A DNA stretch of 64,000 bases, taken from the NCBI GenBank assembly GCA_013180625.2, contig SNVD02004673.1:1-64000 (forward strand), given 5' to 3'. The position numbers were made by a program, and so were the translations under genes. Origin of the DNA: Boswellia sacra (lineage: Eukaryota; Streptophyta; Magnoliopsida; Sapindales; Burseraceae). The notes beneath the pieces are model-generated. The model was not told where the DNA came from. It worked only from the letters and a program-made list of their open reading frames with translations, and searched no databases. Of the stretch, positions 47,900-59,563 are shown in pieces (the first letter of the stretch is position 1; each line of letters starts with the position of its first letter).

Positions 47900-49018
47900 A
47901 CACTCTTTTTTATACCACATACTCACCATTAGATGAATGAAAATCAATGATTCAGATATAATGACATGTCAACTAAACCTCTATTTATTAAGAATCTTTT
48001 TTATTTCCTATTTCATAATTTATTTTCTCTTTCCAATATCATATTATTAATTTTTTCCTCTTTTGCTCTGTCCTTAATAAATGAAAATTTAGTAAGAAAA
48101 ATACTTCTCTCTTCTGTCTCCTCTCTTTTCATGTAGAACAAGTAAAAATTGAATAAAAAATGTCTTTTTCAAGCTATAGATAATGGTTTAAGCACTTGGT
48201 TTTGTATTTACATATTACAAGCGATAATTGAGTAAAATGATAAAACATAAAAAAGCTATGATGCCAGTAACTCCTGCAAAATGGCACATATTTTTTTAAT
48301 TATTATTATTTGTTATGAGATTAAGAATTGTGAAGAGAGCACTTTTGATCAAGTGAGGTAGGATTTATTTATTTATTTTTGGTCATGCTACGGTGTAGTA
48401 GCTATACCCATCCAACTTTTAAAAAGAAAAAGTTATAATGAAACCAAAAAAAAAAAAAGTTGTAAAAAGAGTTGCTTAGCCATGCAACTACCAAATCCAT
48501 TGCTTTTGTAATTATAACGGATAAGGAATTCTGAAGATAAGAGATAATAGAGATGAATTCATTAATGATAGCATTTATTATTATTATTATTATTTTTACT
48601 CAAATTGTGATGCAGAGAAGAAGGTAAAGAGATGTTGAGTAATAATGAGAGATATTGTGAAGTTGAGCAGTATGAGGAGACAGAAGTTGGTTAACTTGAA
48701 AAGACATTTTCTTTTTAATTCAATTTATTCGTTGTGGGTGAAGAGAGAGGAGAAAGAAGAGATGAGCAGATTGTAGAGGAGAGAGAATTATTTATCTTAT
48801 TGAATTTACGTTTATTAAGGAGAGAGTAGTGAGAAGTTGAGTAATGATAACAGAGAAAAGAGAAAAAATTAATAATATGATATGGGGAAGAGAAAAAAAT
48901 TATGAAAGAGGAAATAAAAAAGATTCTTAATAATTATAGTTTTTGTTGACATATCATCATATCTAAATTATTGAATTTCATTCATCTAACGGTGAGTATG
49001 TAATATAAAAAAGAGTGT
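47900..49018. mobile_element. 1.1-kb element with about 200-bp terminal inverted repeats
   Basis: The left arm starts ACACTCTTTTTTATACCACA and the complement of the right end starts ACACTCTTTTTTATATTACA. They stay alignable for about 200 bases through CTCACC-TTAGATGAATGAAA, AAGAATCTTTTTTATTTCC and CATATTATTAATTTTTTC. Long TIRs and no coding capacity suggest a non-autonomous Mutator-like or foldback element. No target duplication is evident: the right flank is a TA/CATA microsatellite that may have replaced it. Confidence 0.8.
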
Positions 49019-49060
49019 AATATATATACATACATACATACATATATATATATATATAAT

Positions 49061-49122
<62 letters not shown>
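49019..49122. repeat. TA / CATA microsatellite
   Basis: Alternating runs of TA and ACAT over about 100 bases lie between the long-TIR element and the next MITE. Confidence 0.9.
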
Positions 49123-49125
<3 letters not shown>

Positions 49126-49134
49126 TTCACAAGA

Positions 49135-49302
49135 TTTTTGACACAGAATTAGACATAATTTTCTAGCTATTGATTTAGAAAATCCAATGACTAAGATGAA
49201 TGATGAGTTGACACCGTTATGCAACTTTTGACTTTCAATCTCAATCATTGTATTTGCTGAGATTAAGGGCTAGAAAATTGTGTTAATAAATTGTGTCAAA
49301 AT
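49135..49302. mobile_element. 168-bp MITE
   Basis: Left arm 49135-49168 (TTTTTGACACAG...AATTTTCTAGC) pairs with right arm 49269-49302 (GCTAGAAAATTGTGTT...TGTGTCAAAAT) with roughly three quarters identity. It sits 16 bases from the chromovirus LTR. A related right arm occurs at 17450-17497. Confidence 0.7.
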
Positions 49303-49318
49303 ATCAATTCCTTATATA

Positions 49319-49624
49319 TGCAACAAGAACAAACCAAAATCAAGAATAAACAAACTCCAACAAACACTCACAGTCACACACTATCAACCAAAAATCTATC
49401 TAAATAATTCTTAATATATCAAATAGTCAATGTCTTTTATAAAGTCTGACAAAATAATAATGAAAACCTATATTTATACTAACCAAGACATATTGGAATT
49501 TGAGTCAAATTTAGATAAGTCAAAATCCCTAAACTGATAATTTTTCAAATTAAATGAAACCATAATTAAAAAAAGATTAAAAGACTATAATAATCATGAC
49601 AATAAAATAAGTCACTCTACATCA
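49319..49624 (-). repeat. chromovirus 3' LTR
   Basis: Aligns to 52456-52793 (CAACAAGAACAAACCAAAAT, TTGAGTCAAAT, AAAGACTATAATAA). It lacks about 11 bases next to its outer TG and an 18-base repeat present in the other LTR. Confidence 0.85.
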
Positions 49625-49643
49625 ATTCCTTCCGACTTGGAGA

Positions 49644-50905
49644 CTAGAAGTAAAAATCTAAAGCATGGGGATTGATGCGATGGAGCTCATCCTCAAGAAG
49701 CCAAGTACCATCATCTGCTGGTCGACCCTTCCAACAAACAAGGAAGCGACGAAAACCACCAGTAGTAGAAGTAACATAGTGGCCATCCAAAATGCGATCA
49801 ACCTCATCAATTGGTGAAGGATCAAACAGAGGCAAATGAGGTACGACAACAGTAGGAGAACCTATATAAACATCAAACACAACTGGAGGCTCGAAATGTC
49901 CCCGAAAAGGAAACAGGTCTGCCATATTAAAAACTGGACTAATACTCCAATTAGAAGGCAAATAAAGTAAATAAGCATTAGAACCAAGCCTACGATTAAC
50001 TTTAAATGGACCACAGGCACAGGCATGCAATTTCTTGTTAGCTTGTTTAGAGAAGCGAGAAGGGTCAAGGTGAACGATGACATAATCACCTTCCTTAAAA
50101 ACCTTTTCTCTGCAATGCAGATTAGCAGCAGACCTATATTTATCATCACTCAAGAAAATCATTTGTCTAACCATACCATGCAAATCGTGCATATGGGTGG
50201 CAAAATCAATTGCAAAGTTTGAAGAAGGGTAGTGAGAAGGTAAACGAACAAGGTCAATGGGTCGACAGGGCGCAATACTATAAACAATCACGAATGAACT
50301 CTTGCCAGTGGTCCTATTAACAACATTATTATAAGCAAACTCAGCCGCAGGCAACATTAGATCCTAATTACCTAACTTCTCTTCTACTACACAACGAAGC
50401 AAGTTGCTGAAGCTATGATTAACCACTTCAATTTGACCATCAGTTTCAGGATGATAAGCTAAAGAGAACTTAAGAGATGTACCAAACGGTTTCCAAAGTG
50501 TCTTCGAAAAGTAACTAACAAACTTAACATCTCTATCATACACTATTGACATAGGCAGTCCATGGAGATGGATAATCTCCCTAAAGAATAGTTGAGCTAT
50601 ATGAGAAGCATCACTAGTCTTAGAGCAAGGGATAAATTGAGCTACTCTAGAGAACCTATCAACCACAACAAAAATAGAATCATGTTTCCTAGTAGTTTTA
50701 GGTAATTCTAAAAGGAAGTCCATACTAATGTCTCTCCAAGGAAAGTAAAGAACAGGGAGAGGAGTGTATAACCATTGATTAAGTTTCCTAGCCTTAGCTA
50801 GTTGACAAGTACAACACTAGAAGACAATCCTAGCAACATCCCTCTTAAATGACGACCAATAAAACCTATCCTCAACTAAGGCAATAGTTTTGTAAAGTTG
50901 CTTTT
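49644..50905 (-). pseudogene. chromovirus integrase with chromodomain
   Basis: From 5' to 3': a zinc-binding remnant (FYWSSFKRDVARIV, CCTCQLAKARK; a TAG interrupts it); the core with MDFLLELPKTTRKHDSIFVV, the second Asp in YDRDVKF, and Glu in TDGQIEVVNHSFSNLL; a TAA after EEKLGN; then the long open C-terminal frame 50357-49644 with GPFKVNRRLGSNAYLL and a chromodomain-like end (RFLVCWKGRPADDGTWLLED). Chromodomains steer integration to particular chromatin. The core is nearly complete but split by one stop. Confidence 0.88.
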
Positions 50906-51480
50906 TGTAGGACTGAGGAGCAAATTTTTATGTAAGGTCCATTTTTAGTTCTTCTCAAATAGGAGAATGACGATTCTATTAGTAAAATCTACGCTCTATG
51001 GACTGACAATAGATCTTAGTAGTACCAACTAACTTAAGTTGAGCAAAATGAACATGATAGCTATCGACCATGTCATGCCAAGCAAAGTACTCCTCCATGG
51101 CATCTATGCAATCTAAGAAAACAGTGGGCTCTAACCTACCATCAAACTTAGGGACATTATGTTTGACTCATTTAGGGATGCCAAATAATTCATGCCTAGA
51201 ATGACTCTTATTACTTCTATGGCTGCCTCTATCATCACAATCATCTTCAAACAAAGGATTATAAGCATATTATTTCTTACGTTGCCTTTTAGAAGTGGAT
51301 CCTATGACTTCCTTACCCTTATCAAGCCTATTAGATTATCTAAAATTGTTATCCATATGTGATTAACTTGCTCTCTAATATCAATTACATTTTGTTCCAT
51401 ACGAGTGAACCTAAGTTCTAATCCATTCAACCTATTATTGATGGTATTTAAATCAGGTTATTCGATATGTTGTTCAAGAG
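50906..51480 (-). pseudogene. chromovirus gag remnant joined to integrase
   Basis: The gag part reads FDGRLEPTVFLDCIDAMEEY, FAWHDMVDSYHVHFAQLKLV and ends at KFAPQSYKKQLYK, after which the sequence is already integrase (TIALVEDRFYWSSF). In intact elements several kilobases of gag end, protease, RT and RNase H separate these points. Stops are scattered through gag. Confidence 0.8.
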
Positions 51481-52439
51481 GGGAATTTCGGTCCACCCTT
51501 TTTTTTCGTGGTTATGCAAGTCTAGACTAAAATTTCCTATGAGCTATAAAATTAAATCTAATGTTGTTGCAATGCAAATAAAGGCAAGAAAAGTAAATAT
51601 GCAATTATTTTTTTGGGTTAAACTGAAAGAAAATGAAATATGAAGGCTGGCTTGTAATTAAAAGTATGGACTAAAGTGTAAATTTAATAAAACTGTATGG
51701 GCTAATTTGTAAAAATAGAGAATGCAGGGGTTACATGGAAGAGGGTAAACTACAAAATTTAAAAGTTCGGACAGTGGTGTAAGTATGCAAAGCAGTTAAG
51801 TTTCCAGGATATTAGGCTTGATTCAATGGCAAATTAATTGAAAGCCCCTAATAAAAAAATCAGCCAAATTTAAAAAGTGACAAAGAAGTCCCTAACCTCA
51901 AACATCTAAGCACTCTCGAGTGGCGGTGGGTGTGGTACCCAAGGCAGCTTACGGTGATCTGATGGCGACGTCAAGGTATCTAGGTAGCAGATTGGCCACC
52001 AGTGAAAGCCGTGGTCGTGGTGGCGCTTGGCGGTTGGCCGCGAGAGATGAATACCACAAAGGCAAGTCGATTTTTGTGATAGGTCTCTGGTTTCTGGCTA
52101 TGAACGTCCGGCGAGAACGGATGAGCTTTGTTAGACGATGGCTTCTGAAGCAATTGATGACGGCAATGTCGGTTCACACGCGATGGAGGAGGGTGGTTTG
52201 TGTGGTGGTGATCGAAATTAATTTTGCGTTTTTGAAGGCTTTATGATGAGATTTTAGGAATGGTGGTGAAGGGAAGAATGATGAGGGTAGCTCAATCTAT
52301 GATTTGGTGTATTCGATGATGGGTGATTCGCTGGTTGCCAGTGTTGAACAGTAAATTCAATGATGAACAATTACTGTGGTTGGAGTTTTGTGTTTTTAGT
52401 ATTTATGAAATTTAGAATGATTTTGCAGAAACAAAATTA
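51481..52439. other. chromovirus 5' leader
   Basis: About 950 bases between primer-binding site and gag. The plus-strand open frame 51920-52246 is antisense to the element and has no recognised domain. The G/C-rich part at 51900-52220 contrasts with AT-rich flanks and could be acquired sequence, but it is not identifiable. Confidence 0.5.
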
Positions 52440-52453
52440 GGCTCTGATACCAA
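52440..52453 (-). other. primer-binding site, initiator tRNA-Met type
   Basis: The minus strand reads TTGGTATCAGAGCC two bases inside the 5' LTR, complementary to initiator methionyl tRNA. Confidence 0.85.
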
Positions 52454-52455
52454 TT

Positions 52456-52793
52456 TGATAGGGAATCCGTAACAAGAACAAACCAAAATTTAAACACATA
52501 CTCAACAAACACTCACTCAAACAATCAAACAACCAATCCACACTCTTCTCTGAATAATAACTGAATTTATTAAAATAATCAATGTCTGAATAAATGTCTA
52601 ATAACATAACAATGAAAACTTATATTTATACTAACTAAGAAATATTAGAATTTGAGTCAAATTAGGATAAGTCAAAATCCCTCTTTGAGTCAAAATCCCT
52701 GAACTAATAATTTCACAAATTAAATGAAATCCTAATTAAATAAAGACTAAAAGACTATAATAACCCTGACAAAAAATAAGCTACACTGCATCA
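52456..52793 (-). repeat. chromovirus 5' LTR
   Basis: 338 bp, TGATAGGG...TGCATCA. Contains a short tandem duplication of TTTGAGTCAAAATCCCT near 52682-52711 absent from the 3' LTR. Confidence 0.85.
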
Positions 52794-53083
52794 ATATATA
52801 TATCCATGACAAAAAAAAATCAATAATAGTCTTTTATCACGTAGAAGTAACAAAACAAGAAGACCAACATTCTTATTATTTTCTTTATTTTTAGACTTTA
52901 TTTATCATAAATAAAAAGCACTTTTGAGCTGTTTTATTTGATTAGTTTTTAGTAGAGTAATATTAATTAATTTATTGGCATAATTATTAATATATTGACT
53001 ATCATATTCTAGTAAATAATTATCAAAGTATTTTTAATTTAAAAAAATTATCAAATGAATCCTCAAATATTGAAAATACAAAT

Positions 53084-53963
53084 GGTAATTTACGGTTGTT
53101 GTTACTATGAAAATAAGCAACTTTTATTGTGTAGTAGAAATAATCAACTTCTAAAATAAGTTGCAGGATGTTTCGTAAATCAATTTTTAAAAACTGCTTT
53201 GCTTTTCAAAAGCAAGATAAAATTTTTTGCCATTGCTGTTGCTATAGCTTTTATTACTTGTAAATTAAAAAATAAGCATGTGTAATATTCCTTTGTAAAA
53301 TTTAACTATTAAAATTTATAATCGATTTTTTAACTATTTAGAACAAATTTTATATAAATTTATTTTTAATAAATATAAATACTTTATAATATTGTATGAA
53401 TGCATAACTTATATCAAAGTTTAAATTTAATTTTTTAGTCTATATCACAATCAAATTAACTTAGAAATTAACATTTAATAAGAAAAATTTCACATTTTTA
53501 TTTATAAAATAATTTATATTTTATAAAAATATAATAAATTAATACATATTAAATAAATATGAGTTTATTGGATTTATTTAATATATTTTTTATTTTAAAT
53601 TGTATTCATTTAAATTAATTATATATTTAAAAATATTTTACAAAAATAAAAATTATTTACTTTAATTATAAGTATAATATTAGTAAAAACTTTAATAAAT
53701 AGGGGTAATTTTATATGTTTTGCCTCCTATTGAGGGTAATTTTGATATTTTAATTTTTAGAAGTAGAAGTTGATTTCTAAAAGCAATTGGGTCCCTACTT
53801 TTAGACTCCTTCATTGAATATTATTTTATTTCATTTTATTCAACAACTTCTTTTTAGAGTAGGTTGAGAAACAGTCCCAAACGCCCTGTTTTTTGTTGCT
53901 GTAAAAAAAAAAAAAACAGAGAGAAACACTTGTTTTCATAGCAGCAACAACTTCAAACTAGCC
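53084..53963. mobile_element. 0.9-kb TIR element, copy 1
   Basis: The right end CAAACTAGCCC is the inverse of GGGCTAGTTTG at 55869. The left end (GGTTGTTGTTACTATGAAAATAAG) resembles the complement of the right end (AAGTTGTTGCTGCTATGAAAACAAG). No coding sequence. The GGGC-GTTTGG type terminus is common among plant hAT and Mutator MITEs; the superfamily is not assigned. Confidence 0.6.
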
Positions 53964-55737
53964 CAAAGTTTATTTTATTTTATAGTTTAAAAAAATATTC
54001 TGAAACAAAACAATAAAGTTTATTATTAAATGGCATTGAACCTAAATGTAACATCAATTTCCTTCTCCAAATCATTTCGTGATACTCAATTAAATCTTAT
54101 TTTAAAAAAATGAACATAAAAAAAAATTGAAAATCTATTTTCCTTTCATGATGAAAATTTAACAAATTATTTTAAATAAAAATTAAAATGAAAAATATAT
54201 ATAGATATCACTGCCAAGTCACTAGGAAATATTAACTCTAGCCAACTGAGTTTCACCTGTTAGCAACTCAAATGGTTTAATTTTTGCAAATATCAACTTA
54301 TAAATCAATATTAAGAATAAAATAAAATCAATGCCTATGAAATTGAATTTATCTGGCAGTTTTTTAATGGTGAATTAAATATAATGTATGATCTAGTCTA
54401 ATGTATACAAATACATCAGTAAATTCATACATGACTGAGACCACTCGTTCAATATAATAATGGAGCCTTTGGAAGAAAAAAAAAAAAAAGATCTTGGTTT
54501 TACACTCTCCCACGTGCTCCATTGTTTGGAATATGTTTTTTTTTTTTATATAAAAAGTTATAGATTAAAATCAAATATCATTTTAAGCATATAAAATATT
54601 AGCAATTTATCTAGATTAAAATCATTATAATTTTTAAAAATTTATCATGCTATGTGTATCATATAATGCATAAAGTGGCACAACTTATTCTACATGGCAA
54701 TTATGGAAAGAAATTTAATCAAACATCATATTTCATGGTTTTCCTGAGAAAAATAAAATAAAATCTTATTTTAAAAGAATATCTAAGATTTTTCTTCAAT
54801 TTTTCTTCTTCAGCCTCTTCCTTGTATTTTTCTTGGACCATATAAGCAAATAAATATAAAAATTGGATTCTGCAATCTTTTTATTAATTGCCACTGTTTA
54901 TTATTATTATTATTTATTTAATTTGTGCTACTGCCTTACATTACATGGAGCTAATTTAATACAATATACAGGTAATATAAAAAAAATCTTATGATGCTAG
55001 CTAGATAAATTGATCTTGTCACTAAATGATACTTTAAGGAATGGAGATTTGCAAAACAGATTCCAAATTATGGGGTAGTCTAAAAATTGATAAATATTTA
55101 TTAAATATTTTTATTACTGTATTATCCTTGAAGAAATGTGCACAATTAGACAAATCTTATCCATCATCTTCCTACCTATCTGAGTGACTCAAGAATCTGT
55201 GATTTTAAAAAAGAAAAGATAAAATTATTTACACTCAAATCTAAAACTTCTAAGCATTTATAGTTTTGATTCTCCATATAACTTCAATAAAATCAGTTTA
55301 TATTGTAGTGCTTGTTAGATCCACAAGAATTCAACCCTTTTCTTAATTACAAAAATGGTTCATGCTGAAGAATTACAATAAGAAATACATCATCATATGA
55401 TAATGGGTTTGAAGAATCGGGTGTTAAGCATATCGATAAGTGTCCTTTTAAAAAGATAATTAAAGTTTAAGCGTCTTTTTATATCTTTAGATTTTTCTGG
55501 AGTTGTGTTCAGAAATTAAAATTCCTACAATATGGTTCCCGGAAGCTTTCATGATAAATTGCTTTAGGCGTGTCTTGAATACGAAGTTTTTTTTATTTTA
55601 TTATTTAAAAGTAATTATCATTTTTATTTTTTGTATTATTAGTTAGAAAAGAGTAAAGATTCCAATTTTAAAGGATTTTTTTTCTAGATTGACAATATAT
55701 ATAAGCATGTTAATAATACGAAGAAGATATTTTTAAA
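53964..55737. other. AT-rich intergenic stretch
   Basis: No gene, no clear repeat boundary. Oligo-A/T tracts are frequent and an (ATT)n run lies at 54900-54916. I see nothing supportable as a feature. Confidence 0.6.
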
Positions 55738-55868
55738 AGGGTAGTCTTACTTGTACCCTAAGAGTATATGTTAAGCTCTCTAAGATTGTACATATTCACT
55801 TGAAATTTGTGTATTTAATAATTTTTACATATACTTTTTTAGAGAATTTACAATTCTCAAGAAAATAT
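55738..55868. repeat. half copy of the 46353-46545 MITE, inverted
   Basis: The complement reads GTAAATTCTCTAAAAAAG, ATTATTAAATACACAAATTTC and AAGTGAAT, matching the right half of the complete MITE. It ends with GGGTAGTCTTAC. Confidence 0.7.
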
Positions 55869-56450
55869 AGGGCTAGTTTGGGGTCGTAGTTACTGTAAAA
55901 AAAAAACAAATTTTGCTTTGCTGTAGAAAAAATAAGCTTTAAAAAAAGTGGGAGGGTGTTTGGTAAACCAATTTTTAAAAACTGATTTACTTTTCAAAAA
56001 TAGGATAGAAAGTGTTTCGGATTGCATATTTTTCAGCAGCGACGTTGGATTCGTCGGGAGGTTGTAGGGGATATTTATGACTTGGTCCGGACTCCGGTTC
56101 TTGATCTAAAGGACAAGTTTGTGATCTCTCCGCAGTTTCGCGCCATTTGGGGCATGGTTGGTTAGTGTTGTTCGGTTTTTTTTGCTTTGGGCCTACGCGC
56201 CTCTTTAGGCTTTGCTTTGCTTTGTTTGGGCTGCTTTGGTCCTCTGCTATTTTTTTTTTGTTTTTTTGGATTTGTTTTGATCTTGTGTTTCTTTTTGAAC
56301 TTTTGAGTCTTCTATGACACGCTTGGGGTATGCCCCTCGTCTTATGTATCATGGTTTTACCTATGTAACTATTAATTTTTTCCAAAAAAAGTCTTTAGGA
56401 TTGCTGTTGTTATAGCTTTATATACAAATAACCAAAATAGACATGTATAT
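55869..56450. mobile_element. TIR element, copy 2, interrupted
   Basis: It starts GGGCTAGTTTGGGG and follows copy 1 through GTTTGGTAAACCAATTTTTA, then is broken by the insertion at 56026-56387 and resumes with GGATTGCTGTTGTTATAGCTT. It stops at 56450 where a Tat-type LTR begins. Confidence 0.65.
56026..56387 (+). mobile_element. 5'-truncated LINE-like 3' end with 17-bp target duplication
   Basis: The plus strand encodes the end of an ORF (RRWIRREVVGDIYDLVRTPV, then SPQFRAIWGMVG and TAG at about 56166), a T/G-rich 3' UTR and a short A tail. The flanks 56009-56025 and 56388-56404 (AAAGTGTTTCGGATTGC and AAAGTCTTTAGGATTGC) are a 17-bp duplication with two mismatches. Target-primed reverse transcription of a LINE or of a host mRNA gives this signature. 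The minus-strand open frame over it is a shadow. Confidence 0.72.
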
Positions 56451-56715
56451 TGTTAATGCACGATTTTCACACGATCAGAAAACGAGCTAGTCCTGGAGCA
56501 GATCGTCATGTCAAGGTCCCGAAAACAAAGAAAATGGTCGGGAGAACTGGCGATGGTGCCGACGAGAACCCTCCAATGCTCAAGTCAGTTTCTGACACAC
56601 TGGAATTCTCTCAATGAGCTTTGTAGTGAGAGAAGCTCTAGAGAGTAAAAACTTAGAGAGAGATGAGTTTAGAGAAATTTGCATATGTTGAGTGAGAGTT
56701 AGGAGGGCTTATTTA
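56451..56715 (-). repeat. partial Tat-type LTR interrupted by the next element
   Basis: TGTTAATGCACGATTTTCAC, the GGTGCCGACGAGAACCCTCC region, the CAAGTCAGTTTC block and GAGAGAAGCTC follow the LTRs at 3290 and 14357 in order. The match stops at 56715, where the gag-only element starts. The rest of the LTR should lie beyond the window. Confidence 0.8.
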
Positions 56716-58254
56716 TGACACATCCAAAAAAGGATTATCTTCCAAGTATAGGAGTGCCGAAGTAATAAACCCGGCAAAACCGGGGTCGATCCACAAGGAA
56801 AGGGATTTAGCTGTACAAACTATAAGGTAAGCAAATATGATATGAATAATTCAAAGAAATGACAAGATAATATCAACAAATATAAGTAAAGATGATAGGT
56901 GATACTACTAACCATTCAAATGTAGAACAAAAATAAAAGGTGGCAAAACCATCCATAGAAATAAGAGGTAAAACCTACCATAGCCAATAAAAGAATAGGT
57001 TCATAAACAATAAATGATAATAATTAAATACACAAGTAAGAGTAATTAACACGATAATAATGAAAGTTAAGGTTAGGGGATCCGCCCTTGATATATCAAA
57101 TAAGGATAAACAACCCAATTATAACTCAATTGGACTCCACACGTCAAAGACGTTCCAATCGGAAGGTTTGTCATTTAAGCCCATTTTCGTTACATAAATT
57201 ATATTTGTTTCATTACCAATATTTATACCACTTCTTATAAATGGGTTCAAGCATCTAATGTGTCAATCACCATACTACAATAAATCAAGGTTCCCAACTA
57301 GACTTCTGTCGGTAAGTAAGAACCATACGGCATCTAGAAAGGATCTAAGCAGTTGATGTGCCAAGAATTGTCTACGATGGATCATGACCTCCACTTTACC
57401 AGTGGTGTCAAGATTGATTAGGAAAATAAATATAAATCATATAAAATAAATAACAAAAGTTATGATTATTAAGTACATATCGAAGGGTTAGAAAATCCTT
57501 ATTCTCATATAAAGGGTTTCACCCTTTCACCTTAGCAAAAAAGAATTTAGCAAGACATTATGAAAGAAGAAAACAAATTGTAAAAAGAAAATGATTTATT
57601 AATAACATTAAAACACAAGAGAGAAAAACACAATGACAAGAGATCCCAGCCAAGGCCAAGATGCCTTAATAGGTCACAAGGAAGCTCTATTTATAGATCC
57701 ATTTAGGGGCAAACTCGTCAAATTACAAAGGGACAATTGTAAAATATCTTGTTGACAATTTGGATCATCATGTGCACCGCCTTTGACCACCAATTTCGGC
57801 ATCGATTTATTTAGAATTTTGATCACATGTCTTCATGAAAGTTGTAGATATTTCTCTCAGCTTTCTAAAACTTGATTGATACGATTTGGATACGTATATC
57901 AAGAGATATGGTTAAAATACGGTGGCATGGTTAGGCTGGGCTGAAACTACAGATGGGTTCACTTCAAGCCCATTTTTGTCCTCTAAGAGCCAAATTTAAT
58001 AATGCTTATGAAATACAATCTTGTAGATAATTTAATTGGCTTTCCAACAACTTAAGATTTGCACCATTCTGATCTATAAATAGAAAGTTATGCCAATTTT
58101 ACCGAACCTATAACAAAAACTAAAATTAAGATGAAGTTAATTCAAAAGATGCAAAGACTACAAATATGCTTAAGTTGAGAAATTTAATGACACTATTAGT
58201 GCAAAATAATGGATTAAGCTCTTATTAATCATGCACATTTAAGTGTTCGTAACA
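56716..58254 (-). repeat. 3' LTR of the gag-only element
   Basis: 1539 bp, TGACACATCC...GTTCGTAACA. The inner end is set by the adjoining polypurine tract and CA terminus. Confidence 0.88.
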
Positions 58255-58264
58255 CCCCCCAACC
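58255..58264 (-). other. polypurine tract
   Basis: The minus strand reads GGTTGGGGGG immediately before the TGTTACGAAC start of the LTR. Confidence 0.75.
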
Positions 58265-58578
58265 AGCTTATTACTAGTCCCTAGTAATTAAAGTGTTATT
58301 ATTTAGTAGTGATTTATAGAATTTTGCATCCAAGGTGGTCATTGTTGCACTTTCCTTGCTTCTATCCAAATAAACAAACTCTCAACCGATTTTTTTCTTT
58401 TTTTTTTTTTCTAAGACTCATGTACCTTTTAATCAAGATATTAACAAACCTTCTTTTTATGCTCAGTTGACACATGACTATGGGGTTTATTAGAAAGAAG
58501 CCATATCGGTTCTAATAGTTGTTAAGGCTAATATCCATTGGCAAGGGGCATTCATTCATCAGTATCTATATATATATA

Positions 58579-58624
<46 letters not shown>

Positions 58625-59563
58625 AAGCAATGCATCTTTAACCCATGTAGCGAGCCTTAAGCTAATGACTCCCAGACCAGTTGACCTTAGGGATGAGGTG
58701 TTAAGACACCCCTACGAGCTTAACGACTCGGGTTGCCGATACTTTATTTTTTGCTTAGAAACTTATGAATATTGCAATGTACGATCCCCAAGCTTTCTCC
58801 TTAATCCATGTAAAGAGCTTTGGGCCAATAGCTCCCAAACCAGTTCTCCTTAATCATTGCTGATACTTTTTTTTTTTTTGCTTTCACTTTATTTTTCTCT
58901 CTTTTTTTTTTTAATTTTCCCCTTCCTTTTATTCTCATCCTAAACAAAACAAAAGAACTCAAACATTGCAACATTTCATTTTGCAACCCACAATCATGCA
59001 TCAAAGTATGTGTGTGTGTGAAGAAAGGTTCATGAATACTTGCTTAATGAGTACATGAGCAAACAGTTTATTAAATGGTAAAGTTGCGAGAGTTTTATAG
59101 ATTTGAATAATTCAAAGTGAAGTGAATAAGACCTCTTTGTTATAAAATTCAAAAGTCAAAACTAAATAATATCAAGTTGGCTAAAATGAGTCTTCAAAAG
59201 TGTAAAATCAAAACAAAATGACAAATTGGTTAGAGTGTGTTTTAAGAGTTTAAAATGACCCTCTTCACTCTACCATTCCTGACCCAGAATTCGTCCCAAA
59301 AGGATTTGAACTCCTTACACGGCACTCTGAATCTAATTACTAACTCACTTTTTTTTTAAGAAAAAGAAAATTTAAGACACACTTATATCTACTACCCTTC
59401 CCCTCCCCCCACCCCGCCCAACCAAATAAAACATTGTCCTCAATGTTTAAATTTAGAGAGATGAAGTATAGGAGACATTACCTGAAGCTTCAGTTATTCA
59501 AAAGAGATGACCTGAAAGACACATAAAATAAAATGTTACAAATAAAATAAAAGACAAGAAAGA
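58265..59563. other. non-coding 3' part of the gag-only element
   Basis: No coding sequence is supported. It contains a TA microsatellite (58568-58621), two similar segments around 58636-58690 and 58799-58850 (CCATGTA...GAGC-TT...AATGACTCCCA/AATAGCTCCCA, ACCAGTT), and long T tracts (58868-58879, 58901-58912). Confidence 0.55.
58568..58621. repeat. (TA)n microsatellite
   Basis: TA run with one CTA interruption. Confidence 0.9.

Larger units (their letters stand above)
49319..52793 (-). mobile_element. deleted chromovirus (Ty3/gypsy with chromodomain)
   Basis: Two LTRs (49319-49624 and 52456-52793) flank a 2.8-kb interior with gag and integrase only. ATATA lies on both outer sides (49314-49318 and 52794-52798), consistent with a 5-bp duplication, though the surroundings are TA-rich. 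The interior misses protease, RT and RNase H. An integrase with a chromodomain-like C-terminus places it in the plant chromoviruses. Confidence 0.87.

Noticed and set aside
51920..52246. Plus-strand 108-codon frame in the chromovirus leader
   Set aside because: Antisense to the element, no recognisable domain, no splice or promoter context; listed only as part of the leader.
56010..56385. Minus-strand 132-codon Lys-rich frame
   Set aside because: Antisense to the LINE-like 3' tail; its Lys/Gln richness mirrors the T/G-rich 3' UTR.
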